64,000 nt of DNA from Nocardiopsis suaedae. Lineage in GTDB: Bacteria > Actinomycetota > Actinomycetes > Streptosporangiales > Streptosporangiaceae. Location of the stretch: contig NZ_JAQFWP010000014.1 in the NCBI RefSeq assembly GCF_027706745.1, forward strand, positions 1-64,000, in the 5' to 3' direction. The notes beneath the pieces are model-generated. The model did no database searches. It saw only the letters and a program-made list of their open reading frames with translations, and was not told the DNA's origin. This document shows, piece after piece, positions 16,610 to 26,233 of this stretch. The number at the start of each line of letters is the position of its first letter. Within the stretch, counting starts at the first letter, position 1. Both the position numbers and the translations under genes were made by a program.

Positions 16610-17940
16610 GCGCGCGCGGCCCCCGGCTGCGCCGGGCAGTGGGCCGCGCGGCCATCGACCTCACCCCCCTCAAGGTCAGCCGCCCCTTCCGGAACGTCTT
16701 CGCCGCGCGCACCCTGTCCGTCTTCGGGCTGGGGTTCGCGCTCGTCGCGCTCCCCCTCCAGGTCTACGGCCTGACCGGGTCGTCGGCCATGGTGGCGCTG
16801 GTCAACGCCGTCAACGGGGTCTCCGTGCTCGGCGGCACGCTGGTCGCCGGCGTGCTGGCCGACCGCCGCCCCCGGCGCGGCCTCATCGTCACCGGCCGCC
16901 TCGCCGCGACGGTCGCCTTCACCGGACTGGCGCTGGGCGCCCTGTGGCTCGACGGCACGGCCGCCCTGGCGGCGATCGTGCTGTGCGCGGCCGTCAACGG
17001 CTTCCTGGGCACCTTCAGCCAGGTCGCGCTGCAGGCGGCGGTCCCCGGGCTGCTCCCGCGCGACCGGCTCCCCGCCGCCGGGGCGCTGCTGGCGCTCACC
17101 GGAAAGCTCGGCAGCGTCGTCGCCCCCGCCGCCGGGGGCGCGCTCATCGCGCTGCTGGGCTCCCCCCTCGTCTACGGCATCACGGCCGCCGCCTCCGCCG
17201 TGACGACCCTGATGGTGGCCCGCCTGCCCGCGATGGCGCCCGAGCCCGGCGCCGGCGCCGGGGCCGACGCCGCGCCCTCCCCGCTGGCCGCCATCGCCGA
17301 GGGCCTGCGCTTCGCGGTCCGCGACCGCGTCGTCGGGCCCATCCTGCTGCTCGGCTTCGTGCAGCTGCTGTTCGCCACCCCCTACGTGCTCATCCCCGAG
17401 CTCACCGACCGCGTGCTCGGCGGCGGGGAGCAGACGGCGGGGCTGCTCTACTCGGCCTCGGCCGCCGGCGCCGTCGCCGCCTCGCTGACCAGCGGGTGGA
17501 CCGCGCACCTGCGCCGCGCCGGGGCGGTGCTGCTGGCGGCGGTCGCCCTGTGCGGGGCGGCGGCCGCCGGGCTCGGCGCCTCCACCGCGCTCGCCGCGGC
17601 GGTGCTGGCCCTGGTCGCCCTGGGCTTCGCCGAGATCATCGAGGAGATCCTGCGCTTCGCCCTGCTGCAGTCGCACACCCCGGACGCGCTGCGGGGGCGG
17701 GTCAACAGCGTCTGGACCGCACAGAACACCGTCGGCGGGTCGCTGGGCGGGGTCGTGCTCGGCGCGCTCGCCGCCGCCGTCGGCCCCGGAGCCGCCGTGC
17801 TCGCGGGCGGCGCCGCCACCGCGGTGCTGACCGCCGCCATCGCCGGGGCCTTCCCCGGGCTGCGCCGGGCCCACCCGGCCGGAGCCGGGGTCCCGCCGCC
17901 CCGCACCCCACCCGAGCCAGAGAAGGAGAAGGCCGCATGA
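16606..17940 (+). CDS. EntS-like MFS siderophore exporter (paralogue 2)
   Basis: A 444-residue MFS_3 transporter with about twelve membrane segments. Its start GTG 16606 overlaps the MbtH stop, and its stop overlaps the next ATG (ATGA at 17937-17940), making a tight three-gene operon. [71 protein letters not shown] and [36 protein letters not shown] line up with the exporter at 13346-14629. The C-terminal tail is Pro/Glu/Lys-rich. By family it exports the finished siderophore. Two copies in one locus could export different forms or be a recent duplication. Confidence 0.9.
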   Translation: MSARGPRLRRAVGRAAIDLTPLKVSRPFRNVFAARTLSVFGLGFALVALPLQVYGLTGSSAMVALVNAVNGVSVLGGTLVAGVLADRRPRRGLIVTGRLAATVAFTGLALGALWLDGTAALAAIVLCAAVNGFLGTFSQVALQAAVPGLLPRDRLPAAGALLALTGKLGSVVAPAAGGALIALLGSPLVYGITAAASAVTTLMVARLPAMAPEPGAGAGADAAPSPLAAIAEGLRFAVRDRVVGPILLLGFVQLLFATPYVLIPELTDRVLGGGEQTAGLLYSASAAGAVAASLTSGWTAHLRRAGAVLLAAVALCGAAAAGLGASTALAAAVLALVALGFAEIIEEILRFALLQSHTPDALRGRVNSVWTAQNTVGGSLGGVVLGALAAAVGPGAAVLAGGAATAVLTAAIAGAFPGLRRAHPAGAGVPPPRTPPEPEKEKAA

Positions 17941-18746
17941 CCGCCGCGCTCACCGAGCCCCGGCTGGAGTGGTACCCGCTGCAGCCGCGCACCCTCCGGG
18001 TCAGCGAGGTCGACCGGGTCACCCCGCGCATGATCCGCGTGGTGCTGACCGGCGAGGAGCTGGACGGGTTCCGCACGGACAACTTCGACGACCACGTGAA
18101 GGTGTTCCTGCCCGGGGAGGGCGAGCGCACGCCGCGCCTGCCCGACATGGACGAGCAGGGGCGGTGGAACATGCGCGCCCCCGGGCTGACGTACCGGGAC
18201 TACACGGTGCGGCGCTACGACCCGTCGGCGGCCGAGCTGGTGCTCGACTTCGTCGCCCACGAGCACGGGCCCGCCGGGCGCTGGGCCATGTCCGCCCGCC
18301 CCGGCGACGAGCTGGGGGTCCTCGGGCCGCGCGGCACCCTGCACATCGACCACGGCTACGACTACCACCTGCTGGGCGCCGACGAGACGGCGCTGCCCGC
18401 GGTGGCCCGCCGCCTGGAGGACCTGCCCCGGGACGCCCGCGTCTTCGCGTTCCTGGAGGTCTCCGACGCGCAGGAGGAGCGCTACCTCGACGCGCCGGAA
18501 CGGGCCCACATCACCTGGCTGCACCGGGACGGCGCGGCGCCGGGCGCCACCGACCTGCTCGACCGGGCCCTCGCGGACTTCACGCTGCCGGAGGGGACCG
18601 GCTTCGCCTGGTTCGGCGGCGAGGCGGACTCGCTCAAGCCGGTTCGGCGCCGGCTGAAGGAGATGGGGTTCGTGCGCAACTCCACGTCGGTGGTGGACGG
18701 GTACTGGCGCAAGGGCACGGCCAACCACGACCACCACGACGACTGA
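17937..18746 (+). CDS. Siderophore-interacting protein (SIP/ViuB-type ferric reductase)
   Basis: A 269-residue SIP-family FAD enzyme. It reads [22 protein letters not shown] (start of the FAD-binding barrel), RDYTVRRYD (the RxYxxR flavin motif, about residue 82), [50 protein letters not shown] (NAD(P) domain) and [18 protein letters not shown]. Members release iron in the cytosol by reducing the ferric siderophore. The gene is translationally coupled to exporter 2 and shares its iron box. The C-terminus ends in a His/Asp-rich tail (ANHDHHDD). A second reductase of a different family lies at 37653-38519. Confidence 0.95.
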   Translation: MTAALTEPRLEWYPLQPRTLRVSEVDRVTPRMIRVVLTGEELDGFRTDNFDDHVKVFLPGEGERTPRLPDMDEQGRWNMRAPGLTYRDYTVRRYDPSAAELVLDFVAHEHGPAGRWAMSARPGDELGVLGPRGTLHIDHGYDYHLLGADETALPAVARRLEDLPRDARVFAFLEVSDAQEERYLDAPERAHITWLHRDGAAPGATDLLDRALADFTLPEGTGFAWFGGEADSLKPVRRRLKEMGFVRNSTSVVDGYWRKGTANHDHHDD

Positions 18747-18978
18747 GCCGGCCGGCGGGTGGGGTGGGGCGGGGCGGGGGAGCCCGTCCGCCCCCTCTCC
18801 CCGTCGACCGGTCGGTCCGGTCGGGGGTGCGTTCCCCTCCGGGGCCGTCCCCGCCGGCCGGGAACACCTGGGCGGACCCCCGCGTTCTCCGTGGTCGAGC
18901 GGGCACGCCATCATGGGAGCCGCACGGGACCTCTCCGAGGCCTGTAGACGGCGAGAACGCGAAACGAGGACCGAGAAC

Positions 18979-19401
18979 GTGCAGCGCACCCTCATCAACG
19001 GCAAGATCCACCGCGCCACGGTGACCCAGGCCGACCTGCACTACGTCGGGTCGATCACCATCGACGCCGACCTCCTGGAGGCGGCCGACCTCGTCGACGG
19101 CGAGCAGGTGCACGTGGTCGACATCGACAACGGCGAGCGGCTGGTGACCTACGCCATCACCGGCGAGCGCGGCAGCGGTGTGATCGGCATCAACGGCGCG
19201 GCGGCGCACCTGGTCAAGCCGGGGCACCTGGTGATCATCATGGGGTACGCCCAGGTGGACGAGGCCGAGTGCGGGCGGCACACGCCCAGCATCGTGCACG
19301 TCGACCGGCAGAACCGCATCATCGAGCTGGGGGAGGACCCGGCCGAGCCGGTTCCGGGCTCCGAGCAGATCTCCGGCAGGCAGGCCGCGGGCGTCCGCTG
19401 A
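18979..19401 (+). CDS. panD: Aspartate 1-decarboxylase (pyruvoyl)
   Basis: A 140-residue PanD. Start GTG 18979 gives the canonical [21 protein letters not shown], with GAGGA 8 nt upstream. The self-cleavage site is Gly24-Ser25 in HYVGSITID, where Ser25 becomes the pyruvoyl cofactor; [23 protein letters not shown] is also conserved. The enzyme makes beta-alanine for pantothenate and hence the phosphopantetheine arm of carrier proteins. panC and panB are not adjacent. Its place 230 bp after the siderophore operon may be chance or may reflect cofactor demand. The C-terminal extension after residue 120 ([17 protein letters not shown]) is common in actinobacteria. Confidence 0.96.
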   Translation: MQRTLINGKIHRATVTQADLHYVGSITIDADLLEAADLVDGEQVHVVDIDNGERLVTYAITGERGSGVIGINGAAAHLVKPGHLVIIMGYAQVDEAECGRHTPSIVHVDRQNRIIELGEDPAEPVPGSEQISGRQAAGVR

Positions 19402-19649
19402 CGGCAGGGCTCTGGTCCGGCCGTTGCCCGACAGGCCGGGCGGAGGCGGACTTCGCGGCGGTCCTTTCGGCGGCCCCGGGGAGCGACCGCCCACCCGGCG
19501 CATCTCGCCTGTATCCCGGCGGCGTCCGCTCCATTCGGGCGGGCGCCGCCGGGCGCCTGTGAACGCCGGTAGCGGAACCGGTCCCGACACCGGGAGCGCG
19601 CCCGGTGTCCAGAGGGGCGGGCCGTCCACTATCGGCCCTTTCGCCCGTC

Positions 19650-19934
19650 ATGCGTGCGGGTATGGCGTCCTCTGCGATGGAGGATGAGGACGAGGACCGC
19701 AGGCGTGTGGCCGCTCACATCGAGTGGCAGAAGCAGGGCGCGTGGGTCGTGGTGTGGGGCGCCTACACCCGCCGCTACTGGGCTTTCGCGCGCTGGCCCG
19801 TCCCGCCCGGGGGAGCGGTCGTGCACGCGACCGACCCCGAGGCCCTCTACGGGGAGATGCGCAAGACCGAGCGCGAGTACGACTTCCTGAGGTGGAGGTA
19901 CGGCGGAAGGCAGGCAGGGCGGCCCGCTCGGTGA
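19650..19934 (+). CDS. Small hypothetical protein
   Basis: Up to 94 residues, not recognised. ATGs at 19650, 19662 and 19677 are possible starts and none has a good ribosome-binding site. The N-terminus is acidic (MEDEDEDRRR), followed by HIEWQKQGAWVVVWGAYTRRYWAFARWPVP, rich in Trp and Tyr, and a charged end with EALYGEMRKTEREYDFLRWRYGG. The aromatic pattern with conserved-looking spacing argues that it is a real soluble protein. The gap upstream (19402-19649) holds nothing else I can support. Function unknown. Confidence 0.6.
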   Translation: MRAGMASSAMEDEDEDRRRVAAHIEWQKQGAWVVVWGAYTRRYWAFARWPVPPGGAVVHATDPEALYGEMRKTEREYDFLRWRYGGRQAGRPAR

Positions 19935-20447
19935 GGGCGCGGCACCAGGGGGCGTGGGCGGTCCCGGGGCGTTCAAGGTGGTGCTCCGACCACGTTCGCG
20001 CCTCTGAAGCGGCCCTTTCGCCACGCTCGGTGCCCCGGCTGCCGCACTGTTCCCGGACGGTTCGGTGTGCGGCCCTCCCACAGTGGATCGGTGACCGGGG
20101 TGCCTGCGGCGCCGTGGATGCTGTCCCGTCGTTCCGCCCTCGACGGCGTTCACGGGGTGGGTGGCCGTCGGGTGCTCGGGCGCCCCCGTGAGTGGAGCCT
20201 ATCCCGGTCGGCGCGGTCGTCGTGGTCTCGCGACGGACCATGCCCGCCTCCGAATCCGCATCTGGCGCCCCGCCCGCCTCGGCGGCCATGGGCTCTTGAA
20301 AGCCGCATCACGCCACCGGGCTCCGTCCGGGCCGCCTCTTCAGACAGTCACCCGCCCCGCATAGCATTGCCCCGGTCATCCGACGATGAGCGCGCGGGCC
20401 GACGGCGGCGGGCGCGCCCGGGAGAGGGGAGCGGCGGTGGACGGGCG
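19935..20447. other. Intergenic stretch without recognisable gene
   Basis: The 513 bp between the small hypothetical gene and the MFS transporter contain long open frames typical of very GC-rich DNA, but none with a credible start, ribosome-binding site or protein-like composition. I see no strong palindrome or repeat. The promoter of the transporter should lie near the end. Confidence 0.5.
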
Positions 20448-21737
20448 ATGACGACGGCCGAGGAGGCGACCGGCGGCGGGCGGCCCCTGGCCGGGAGTGG
20501 GCACGATCCCGCGCGGATCCAGCGCCGGGCCGTCGGCGTCCTGGTGACGATCCAGGTGATCGGCGGTCTCGGCGTCGGCGCGGCGCTGTCCGTGGGCGGC
20601 CTCATCGCCGAGGACCTCACCGGCTCGCAGAGCTGGGCGGGCATGGCCACCACCACCATCACCCTCGGAGCAGCGGTCTTCGCCCTCCCGCTCGCCGGAC
20701 TGGCGGCGCGCCGAGGGCGGCGCCCCGGCCTCGGCACCGGGTGGTTGATCGCGGCCGTGGGCGGCGGTGTCGCCATCGGGGGCACCCAGGCCGGGCTGTT
20801 CCCGGTCTTCCTGGCGGGCATGGCCCTGTACGGCGCCGGAACCGCCACCAACCTGCAGGCCCGGCACGCCGCCGCCGACCTCGCCGCCGACGCGACGCGC
20901 GGGCGCGACCTGTCGCTCGTCGTCTGGGCGACGACGGTGGGCGCGGTCGCGGGGCCCAACCTGACCGGCCCCGGGGCGGCGGTGGCCCGTCCGCTCGGCC
21001 TGGAGCCGCTGCTCGGGCCGCTGCTCTTCTCCAGCACGGCGTTCCTCCTCGCCGGTGCGCTGACGTTCGCGCTGCTGCGCCCCGACCCCCTGCTCGTGGC
21101 GCGCGAGGTCGGCGGGAACACGGCGGCGGGCGCGGGCAAGGAGCCGCCGCTGGAGTCGTTGCGCCTGATCGTCCGCACGCCGCGCGCGCTGCTCGCCCTC
21201 GTCGGAACGGTCGCCTCGCACACGGTGATGGTGGCGGTGATGACGATGACGCCCGTGCACATGTCCCACGGCGGGGCGGCGCTCACCGTGATCGGGGTGA
21301 CGATCAGCATGCACATCGCCGGGATGTACGCGCTGTCGCCGCTGGTGGGGTGGCTGTCGGACCGGATCGGCCGGGTCCCCACGCTGATCGCGGGGCAGGC
21401 GGTCCTGGTCGTGGCCGTGGTGGTGGCGGGCGCGTCCGACCACCGCGAGCCGGTGGTGATGGCAGGGCTGGTGCTGCTGGGACTGGGGTGGTCGTTGGGG
21501 CTGGTGGCCTCGTCGGCGATGCTCGCCGAGTCCCTGCCGGCCGAGCGGCGTCCGGGAGCCCAGGGGGTGACCGACCTGGCGATGAACCTGGGCGGGGCGA
21601 CGGCGGGAGCGATGTCGGGGGTGCTGCTGGCCGTGGTCGGGTTCGGCGGGTTGAACGCGTTCGCGGGGGTGTTCGTCCTTCCGGTGGTCGTGCTGGCGCT
21701 GTGGGCGCGGCGGAAGCAGCCGGTGCCCGCCTCCTGA
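20448..21737 (+). CDS. MFS transporter
   Basis: A 429-residue major facilitator with about twelve membrane segments. ATG 20448 is the first start that gives a normal N-terminus; GGAGAGGGGAG lies about 20 nt upstream. Signature parts are LAARRGRRPGLGTGW (loop 2-3), ALYGAGTATNLQARHAAADLA, HMSHGGAALTVIGVTISMHIAGMYALSPLVGWLSDRIGRVPTLI and SLPAERRPGAQGVTDLAMNLGGATAGAMSG. The central HMSHGG...SMHIAGMYALSP region resembles actinobacterial MFS proteins of unknown substrate. It stands alone, with no regulator next to it. Confidence 0.88.
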   Translation: MTTAEEATGGGRPLAGSGHDPARIQRRAVGVLVTIQVIGGLGVGAALSVGGLIAEDLTGSQSWAGMATTTITLGAAVFALPLAGLAARRGRRPGLGTGWLIAAVGGGVAIGGTQAGLFPVFLAGMALYGAGTATNLQARHAAADLAADATRGRDLSLVVWATTVGAVAGPNLTGPGAAVARPLGLEPLLGPLLFSSTAFLLAGALTFALLRPDPLLVAREVGGNTAAGAGKEPPLESLRLIVRTPRALLALVGTVASHTVMVAVMTMTPVHMSHGGAALTVIGVTISMHIAGMYALSPLVGWLSDRIGRVPTLIAGQAVLVVAVVVAGASDHREPVVMAGLVLLGLGWSLGLVASSAMLAESLPAERRPGAQGVTDLAMNLGGATAGAMSGVLLAVVGFGGLNAFAGVFVLPVVVLALWARRKQPVPAS

Positions 21738-21907
21738 CGCGTGGTGGGGCGTGCGCGGGGCTTTGCCGTTCCGGACCAGTTTGCCCAATACGCACAGTGA
21801 GTGGAGTTTGCCACTTCCGTCACTCCGGGTAGCACTTCTCGCGTCCGATGCGATGGCGGTCCGAGGGGAGCCGAGCCCCGGACCGCCCTGCGAGCGGGGG
21901 CGAGGCG

Positions 21908-23371
21908 ATGACGGAGAGGGATCCGGACGCGGGCGGGTACCCGCCCGAGGAGGGTGACGGGGCGAGCGGCCGGGGGTCGTGGCCCGACGACGCGGCGCCT
22001 CCGCACGAGGATGCGGGCGAGGCCGCGGGGTCGGATGGGACGGCCGAGGCGGATGAGCCTGTCGGGCCGGTCGGACCTGCTGGGACGGAAGGACCTGCCG
22101 GACGCGCTGTGGGCGGCGATCGAGGCGAGGACTACGGCGGCCACGAGGCGCCGGCCGGTGGTGCGTTCGATTCCCCTGACTCCTTCGGCCCTGCACCGGG
22201 GGCGCCGGAGCCCGCGCCCGAGGAGAGCGGACCCGCGCAGGCCCCCTCGCCGCCGCCTTCTCCAGGAACCCCTCCGGGTGGTGCCCATGGGGCCGGAGGG
22301 GCGGCCGACGGGCCGACCGGTGGTCCGCCGCCGGGGGAGCGCAGCGGGCCGAGGTTCGCCCCCGCTTACGGCGAGCCCGGCGCATACGGCCCGGAAGGAG
22401 GGGCCGTCAGCGGCGCGAATGCTCCAGGTGGCGGCGCCGACGGCCAGGGCGCGCCCGGCGGAGCAACCGGTCCTCCGGGGTATGGACCTCCGCCTTCCGC
22501 CGGTGAGCCGCCGGGACAACCGGGACAAGGGGGGTCGGGCCCTGGACCTGGGCCCGGCCCAGGACCCTACGGCGGGTACCCGACCGGGGGACAGGTGCCG
22601 CCGGGGCCCATGAACGCGGGGCCGCCGCCGGGCGGGGCTCCGCCCCCGGGAGGCGCGCCTCCCGGCGGGCCTCCGCAGGGAGGGCCGCCGCCGGGCGGGT
22701 GGGGAGGACCTCCGCCCGGCGCAGCGCCTCCAGGACAGGGGCCGCCTCCACCTGGTGGCGGTGTGCCTCCAGGGGGTGGATACCCGCCTCCGGGAGGCGG
22801 ATACGCGCCGTACCCGCCCCAGGGGCAGGGGAAGCAGACGCCGTGGGGGAAGATCATCGGCATCGGGTGCGCGGTGCTGGCGGTTCTGGCGATCCTGGTC
22901 GTGGTGGGCTGCTCGGTACTGGTGAACCGGTTGGCCGACGGCGGCGGCGTGTCGGGGGCGGACGGCGGTCCGGTTGGCATCGGCGAGCCCGCCACGTCGG
23001 GCGGGTTCGAGTTCACGGTGACGCGGGTCGAGGACGGTGTGGACACGTTCGGGGAGCCTCCGTTCTCGTCCGAGCCGGAGGGGCGGTACGTCGTGGTGTC
23101 GGTGGAGGCGCGGAACACCGGGAACGAGCCGGAGTACTTCGCATCGACCGATGCCCGGGTGATCGACACCGAGGGCAGGGAGTACTCGGCCGACGAGTCG
23201 GCGAGCGTGCTGGCGGAGGAGGGCGGCACCCTGTTCGAGGAGGTCAACCCGGGGAGCACGGCGGAGGGGAAGATCCCCTTCGACCTCCCGAGAGGCGCCG
23301 ACCCGGAGAAGGTGGAACTGAGCGGCTGGACCTCTTTCGAGGATCCGGCGGTGATCCTGATCGGCGATTAG
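21908..23371 (+). CDS. Pro/Gly-rich membrane protein with DUF4352-like extracellular domain
   Basis: A 487-residue protein. ATG 21908 (MTERDPDAGGYPPEEG) is chosen. The first roughly 310 residues are low-complexity, first acidic (Asp/Glu/Ala/Gly), then Pro/Gly-rich with many PPPGG and GGYPP repeats. One membrane segment follows (IIGIGCAVLAVLAILVVVGCSVLV, about 313-336). The C-terminal 150 residues (FEFTVTRVEDGVDTFG, GRYVVVSVEARNTGNEPEYFASTDARVIDTEGREYSAD, NPGSTAEGKIPFDLPRG, VILIGD) match the immunoglobulin-like DUF4352 pattern of secreted actinobacterial proteins. It should sit with the N-terminal tail inside and the domain outside. Function unknown. Its stop lies about 100 bp before the CRISPR array. 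Confidence 0.8.
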   Translation: MTERDPDAGGYPPEEGDGASGRGSWPDDAAPPHEDAGEAAGSDGTAEADEPVGPVGPAGTEGPAGRAVGGDRGEDYGGHEAPAGGAFDSPDSFGPAPGAPEPAPEESGPAQAPSPPPSPGTPPGGAHGAGGAADGPTGGPPPGERSGPRFAPAYGEPGAYGPEGGAVSGANAPGGGADGQGAPGGATGPPGYGPPPSAGEPPGQPGQGGSGPGPGPGPGPYGGYPTGGQVPPGPMNAGPPPGGAPPPGGAPPGGPPQGGPPPGGWGGPPPGAAPPGQGPPPPGGGVPPGGGYPPPGGGYAPYPPQGQGKQTPWGKIIGIGCAVLAVLAILVVVGCSVLVNRLADGGGVSGADGGPVGIGEPATSGGFEFTVTRVEDGVDTFGEPPFSSEPEGRYVVVSVEARNTGNEPEYFASTDARVIDTEGREYSADESASVLAEEGGTLFEEVNPGSTAEGKIPFDLPRGADPEKVELSGWTSFEDPAVILIGD

Positions 23372-23475
23372 CGGGAAGGCCGGGGCGGGGAGCAGGTAGG
23401 TTGCCGACGTGGGTCCGATGGTCGAAGTTGTTGAAAACAAGCGCTTGATCGGTGAATCGCCCCAGGTCAACGAGA
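23372..23475 (+). promoter_or_regulatory. CRISPR leader
   Basis: The 104 bp between the preceding stop and the first repeat include an AT-richer tract (GTTGTTGAAAACAAGCGCTT, about 23427-23446) next to the array. Its side is set by the repeat orientation (E. coli type I-E handle ATAAACCG corresponds to ATGGACCC here) and by the degenerate repeat at the far end. It should hold the array promoter and integration signals. Confidence 0.65.
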
Positions 23476-25154
23476 CTGCTCCCCGCGCACGCGGGGATGG
23501 ACCGAGTTCGCCGAGGCCGGCCGGACCGCCGCCGGGCTGCTCCCCGCGCACGCGGGGATGGACCCCTGCCGGCCGCCCGGGCCTGCTCCAGGGCGGTCTG
23601 CTCCCCGCGCACGCGGGGATGGACCCCAGACGAGCGCGCCCGGTGCCGACGGCGGCGGACTGCTCCCCGCGCACGCGGGGATGGACCCACGGCGACCTGG
23701 TCCCCGAGATGGACCCCATCGCTGCTCCCCGCGCACGCGGGGATGGACCCGTCGCCCGCAGCATCGAGGTCTACGTCAAGCGCTGCTCCCCGCGCACGCG
23801 GGGATGGACCCGGCGGGCTCTCCCCTGACGAGCTGGTCGCCGACTGCTCCCCGCGCACGCGGGGATGGACCCGGTGCGGTCATGGACCCCCTCCTGCCGC
23901 CGACCTGCTCCCCGCGCACGCGGGGATGGACCCGGGGACGGCTTGATCTGCCTGGACCTCGACCACTGCTCCCCGCGCACGCGGGGATGGACCTGCGGAT
24001 GCCGTTCTCCCGGTCGATGTAGGGCCCTGCTCCCCGCGCACGCGGGGATGGACCCCAAGGCCGGTCTTCTCCGCCACGCGTGCGCGGCTGCTCCCCGCGC
24101 ACGCGGGGATGGACCCGAAGATCGGTACCGCTAGTGCCGTTCTCAGTGCTGCTCCCCGCGCACGCGGGGATGGACCCATCTGCCGGGCGAACGGGGCGAG
24201 GGCGTCGGCCTGCTCCCCGCGCACGCGGGGATGGACCCTGCACCATGATCGACGCGATCTCGCTGCCCTCCTGCTCCCCGCGCACGCGGGGATGGACCCG
24301 TCGGCAGGGCGCCCTCCAGGTCGGCGGCGTCCTGCTCCCCGCGCACGCGGGGATGGACCCGGGACTGAGACCCCTCAGACCACCCCTGAGGGCTGCTCCC
24401 CGCGCACGCGGGGATGGACCCCATAGCTACCGGATGGCCAAGCTGCAGGCCGACTGCTCCCCGCGCACGCGGGGATGGACCTACGACCACACGATCGATG
24501 AGCAGATTGAGCAGCTGCTCCCCGCGCACGCGGGGATGGACCCGCCGCCGGGTCGTTGATCTTGCCGTCGTGGCGCTGCTCCCCGCGCACGCGGGGATGG
24601 ACCCAGCGCGGGCACGATCAGCGCGATCCAGGGGGTCTGCTCCCCGCGCACGCGGGGATGGACCCCGGATCGACCCGGCGCCGACATAGGCGGTGTTCTG
24701 CTCCCCGCGCACGCGGGGATGGACCCATCGGAGCCCCCACCCCGAGGAACACCCCGGTCTGCTCCCCGCGCACGCGGGGATGGACCCCTGTCCCGCCGAC
24801 GGGTGCGCCCGGCGATCAGCTGCTCCCCGCGCACGCGGGGATGGACCCCACCTGGCCTACCTCGACGTCGTCATCGGCGTCTGCTCCCCGCGCACGCGGG
24901 GATGGACCCCACTTCAGGGGGCTCACTGGGAGACCTCCTGCCTGCTCCCCGCGCACGCGGGGATGGACCCGAGGCACACCCGTGACCGAGAACGAATACT
25001 TCCTGCTCCCCGCGCACGCGGGGATGGACCCCCCTTCCACGGACACGCCTTCACGGCCTCTTCCTGCTCCCCGCGCACGCGGGGATGGACCCTGCGTGAG
25101 CTCAAGCTGTTCGAGGCTGGGCCCCCTGCTCTCCGCTTCTGCGGGGGAATCCGC
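23476..25154 (+). CRISPR. Type I-E CRISPR array, 27 repeats plus one degenerate
   Basis: A 28-29 nt repeat starting CTGCTCCCCGCGCACGCG and ending GGGATGGACC (then mostly C) recurs with a 61-nt period. Repeat starts are 23476, 23537, 23598, 23660, 23722, then every 61 nt to 25064. Two spacers (before 23660 and 23722) are 33 nt rather than 32. A decayed 28th repeat (CTGCTCTCCGCTTCTGCGGGG at 25126) marks the distal end, so the leader is on the left and the crRNA is read rightward. The internal CCCCGCG/CGCGGGG stem is the Cas6e-type hairpin of subtype I-E. Repeats are nearly identical through copy 27. No cas1-cas2, casABCDE or cas3 gene is in the window. The array reads open in several frames, but these are artefacts of the period. 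Confidence 0.98.
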
Positions 25155-25227
25155 CCCCGGGCCCACCGATTTGCGCTCGGTCCGGCTCCTATAGTCGAGG
25201 CTCGACGCTCTTGGAGAGGCGGCCTTG

Positions 25228-26205
25228 ATGGAGTCTGAGATCTCGGCGTTCTCGACCGACCAGCGCTATCGCTGGTTCGCTCACCATGAGGCCTGCGCCA
25301 CGTCTCCCACTTACTCCGTCCTCGCCGATGGCATCGCTGACGACCCGGACCTCCTCGCTCTCATCGAGCGGTTGCCCCTTCCCAAGCGGCAGCCCAACCT
25401 CCTGCTCGCCGCGGTGCGTCTCCACGGCGGGCCGATCGGCGACTACCCCGCCTTCCGCTCCTGGCTCCTCGACCACTGGGACCGGGTCGAGGCCACCATG
25501 CGCCGCCGCAGTACCCAGACCGACGAACCCGCCCGCTGCGCCGCGCTCCTCCCGATCCTCGCCGCCCTTCCTCAACCCCTCGCCCTGATCGAGGCCGGTG
25601 CCTCCGCCGGGCTCTGCCTGCACCCCGACCGCTACCGCTACAGCTACGACGCCGGCCCGCCCATCGGCGCCCCCGACGCCCGACCGCTTCTGGAGTGCGC
25701 GACCAGCGGGCCCGTCCCGATCCCCGATGGGCCGCCCCGGGTCGCCTGGCGTGCCGGGATCGACCTTAACCCCCTGGACCCCTCCGACCCCGACGACGTG
25801 CGCTGGCTGGAGTGCCTCGTCTGGCCCGGTCGGAACGACCGGCTGGAACGCCTCCGCGCGGCCTTGGAGACCGCCCGCAACCATCCTGCCCCGGTCATCC
25901 AGGGCGACCTGACGCAGGCGCTCGCGTCGCTCCTCCAGCAGGTTCCGGACGGCGCCACCCCTGTGGTCTTCCACAGTGCCGTGCTCCCTTATCCCGCCGA
26001 GGAGAAGCGCCGGGCATTCGTTGCGCTCGTGCAGGACACGCCGTGCCACTGGATCTCCAACGAGCCCCCCGGGACCCTCCCCGACGTCCGGCGCGCCCTT
26101 CCTTCGACGGCACCCTTCCAGACCGGTGACTTCGTCGTGGCCCTCGACGGGCGCCCCAAGGCCGTCGCCGCTCCGCACGGGCAGTATCTGAAGTGGGTGG
26201 ACTGA
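25228..26205 (+). CDS. DUF2332 family protein
   Basis: A 325-residue protein of the DUF2332 family. ATG 25228 has GGAGAGG about 8 nt upstream, and a TATAGT -10-like hexamer lies at 25190-25195. Features: FSTDQRYRWFAHHEACATSPTYSVLADGIADDPDLLALI, LPKRQPNLLLAAVRLHGG, TQTDEPARCAALLPILAAL, LIEAGASAGLCLHPDRYRYSY, RAGIDLNPLDPSDPDDVRWLECLVWPG and VVFHSAVLPYPAEEKRRAF, then HGQYLKW at the end. The ExGASAGL stretch resembles the glycine-rich SAM site of methyltransferases, and family members have been viewed as distant methyltransferase relatives, but no activity is established. It directly follows the CRISPR array; nothing suggests a Cas role. Confidence 0.85.
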   Translation: MESEISAFSTDQRYRWFAHHEACATSPTYSVLADGIADDPDLLALIERLPLPKRQPNLLLAAVRLHGGPIGDYPAFRSWLLDHWDRVEATMRRRSTQTDEPARCAALLPILAALPQPLALIEAGASAGLCLHPDRYRYSYDAGPPIGAPDARPLLECATSGPVPIPDGPPRVAWRAGIDLNPLDPSDPDDVRWLECLVWPGRNDRLERLRAALETARNHPAPVIQGDLTQALASLLQQVPDGATPVVFHSAVLPYPAEEKRRAFVALVQDTPCHWISNEPPGTLPDVRRALPSTAPFQTGDFVVALDGRPKAVAAPHGQYLKWVD

Positions 26206-26214
26206 GGCCCGGCG

Positions 26215-26233
26215 GCGGCCTCTAGGAGGCCGC
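26215..26233. terminator. Bidirectional terminator hairpin
   Basis: GCGGCCTC and GAGGCCGC form a perfect 8-bp stem with a TAG loop, in the 16-bp gap between two convergent genes. It overlaps the stop codon of the minus-strand regulator. No T-tract is present. Confidence 0.55.

Noticed and set aside
23452-25238. Long open frames through the CRISPR array on both strands, reading repeated Pro/Arg/Gly-rich peptides
   Set aside because: They arise from the regular repeat, which lacks stops in several frames. Both strands read open and the predicted peptide repeats follow the 61-nt period with spacer-dependent phase.
25228-26205. A Cas or anti-phage role for the DUF2332 gene because it adjoins the CRISPR array
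   Set aside because: No nuclease, helicase or Cas motif, it has its own promoter-like -10, and the family is widespread away from arrays.
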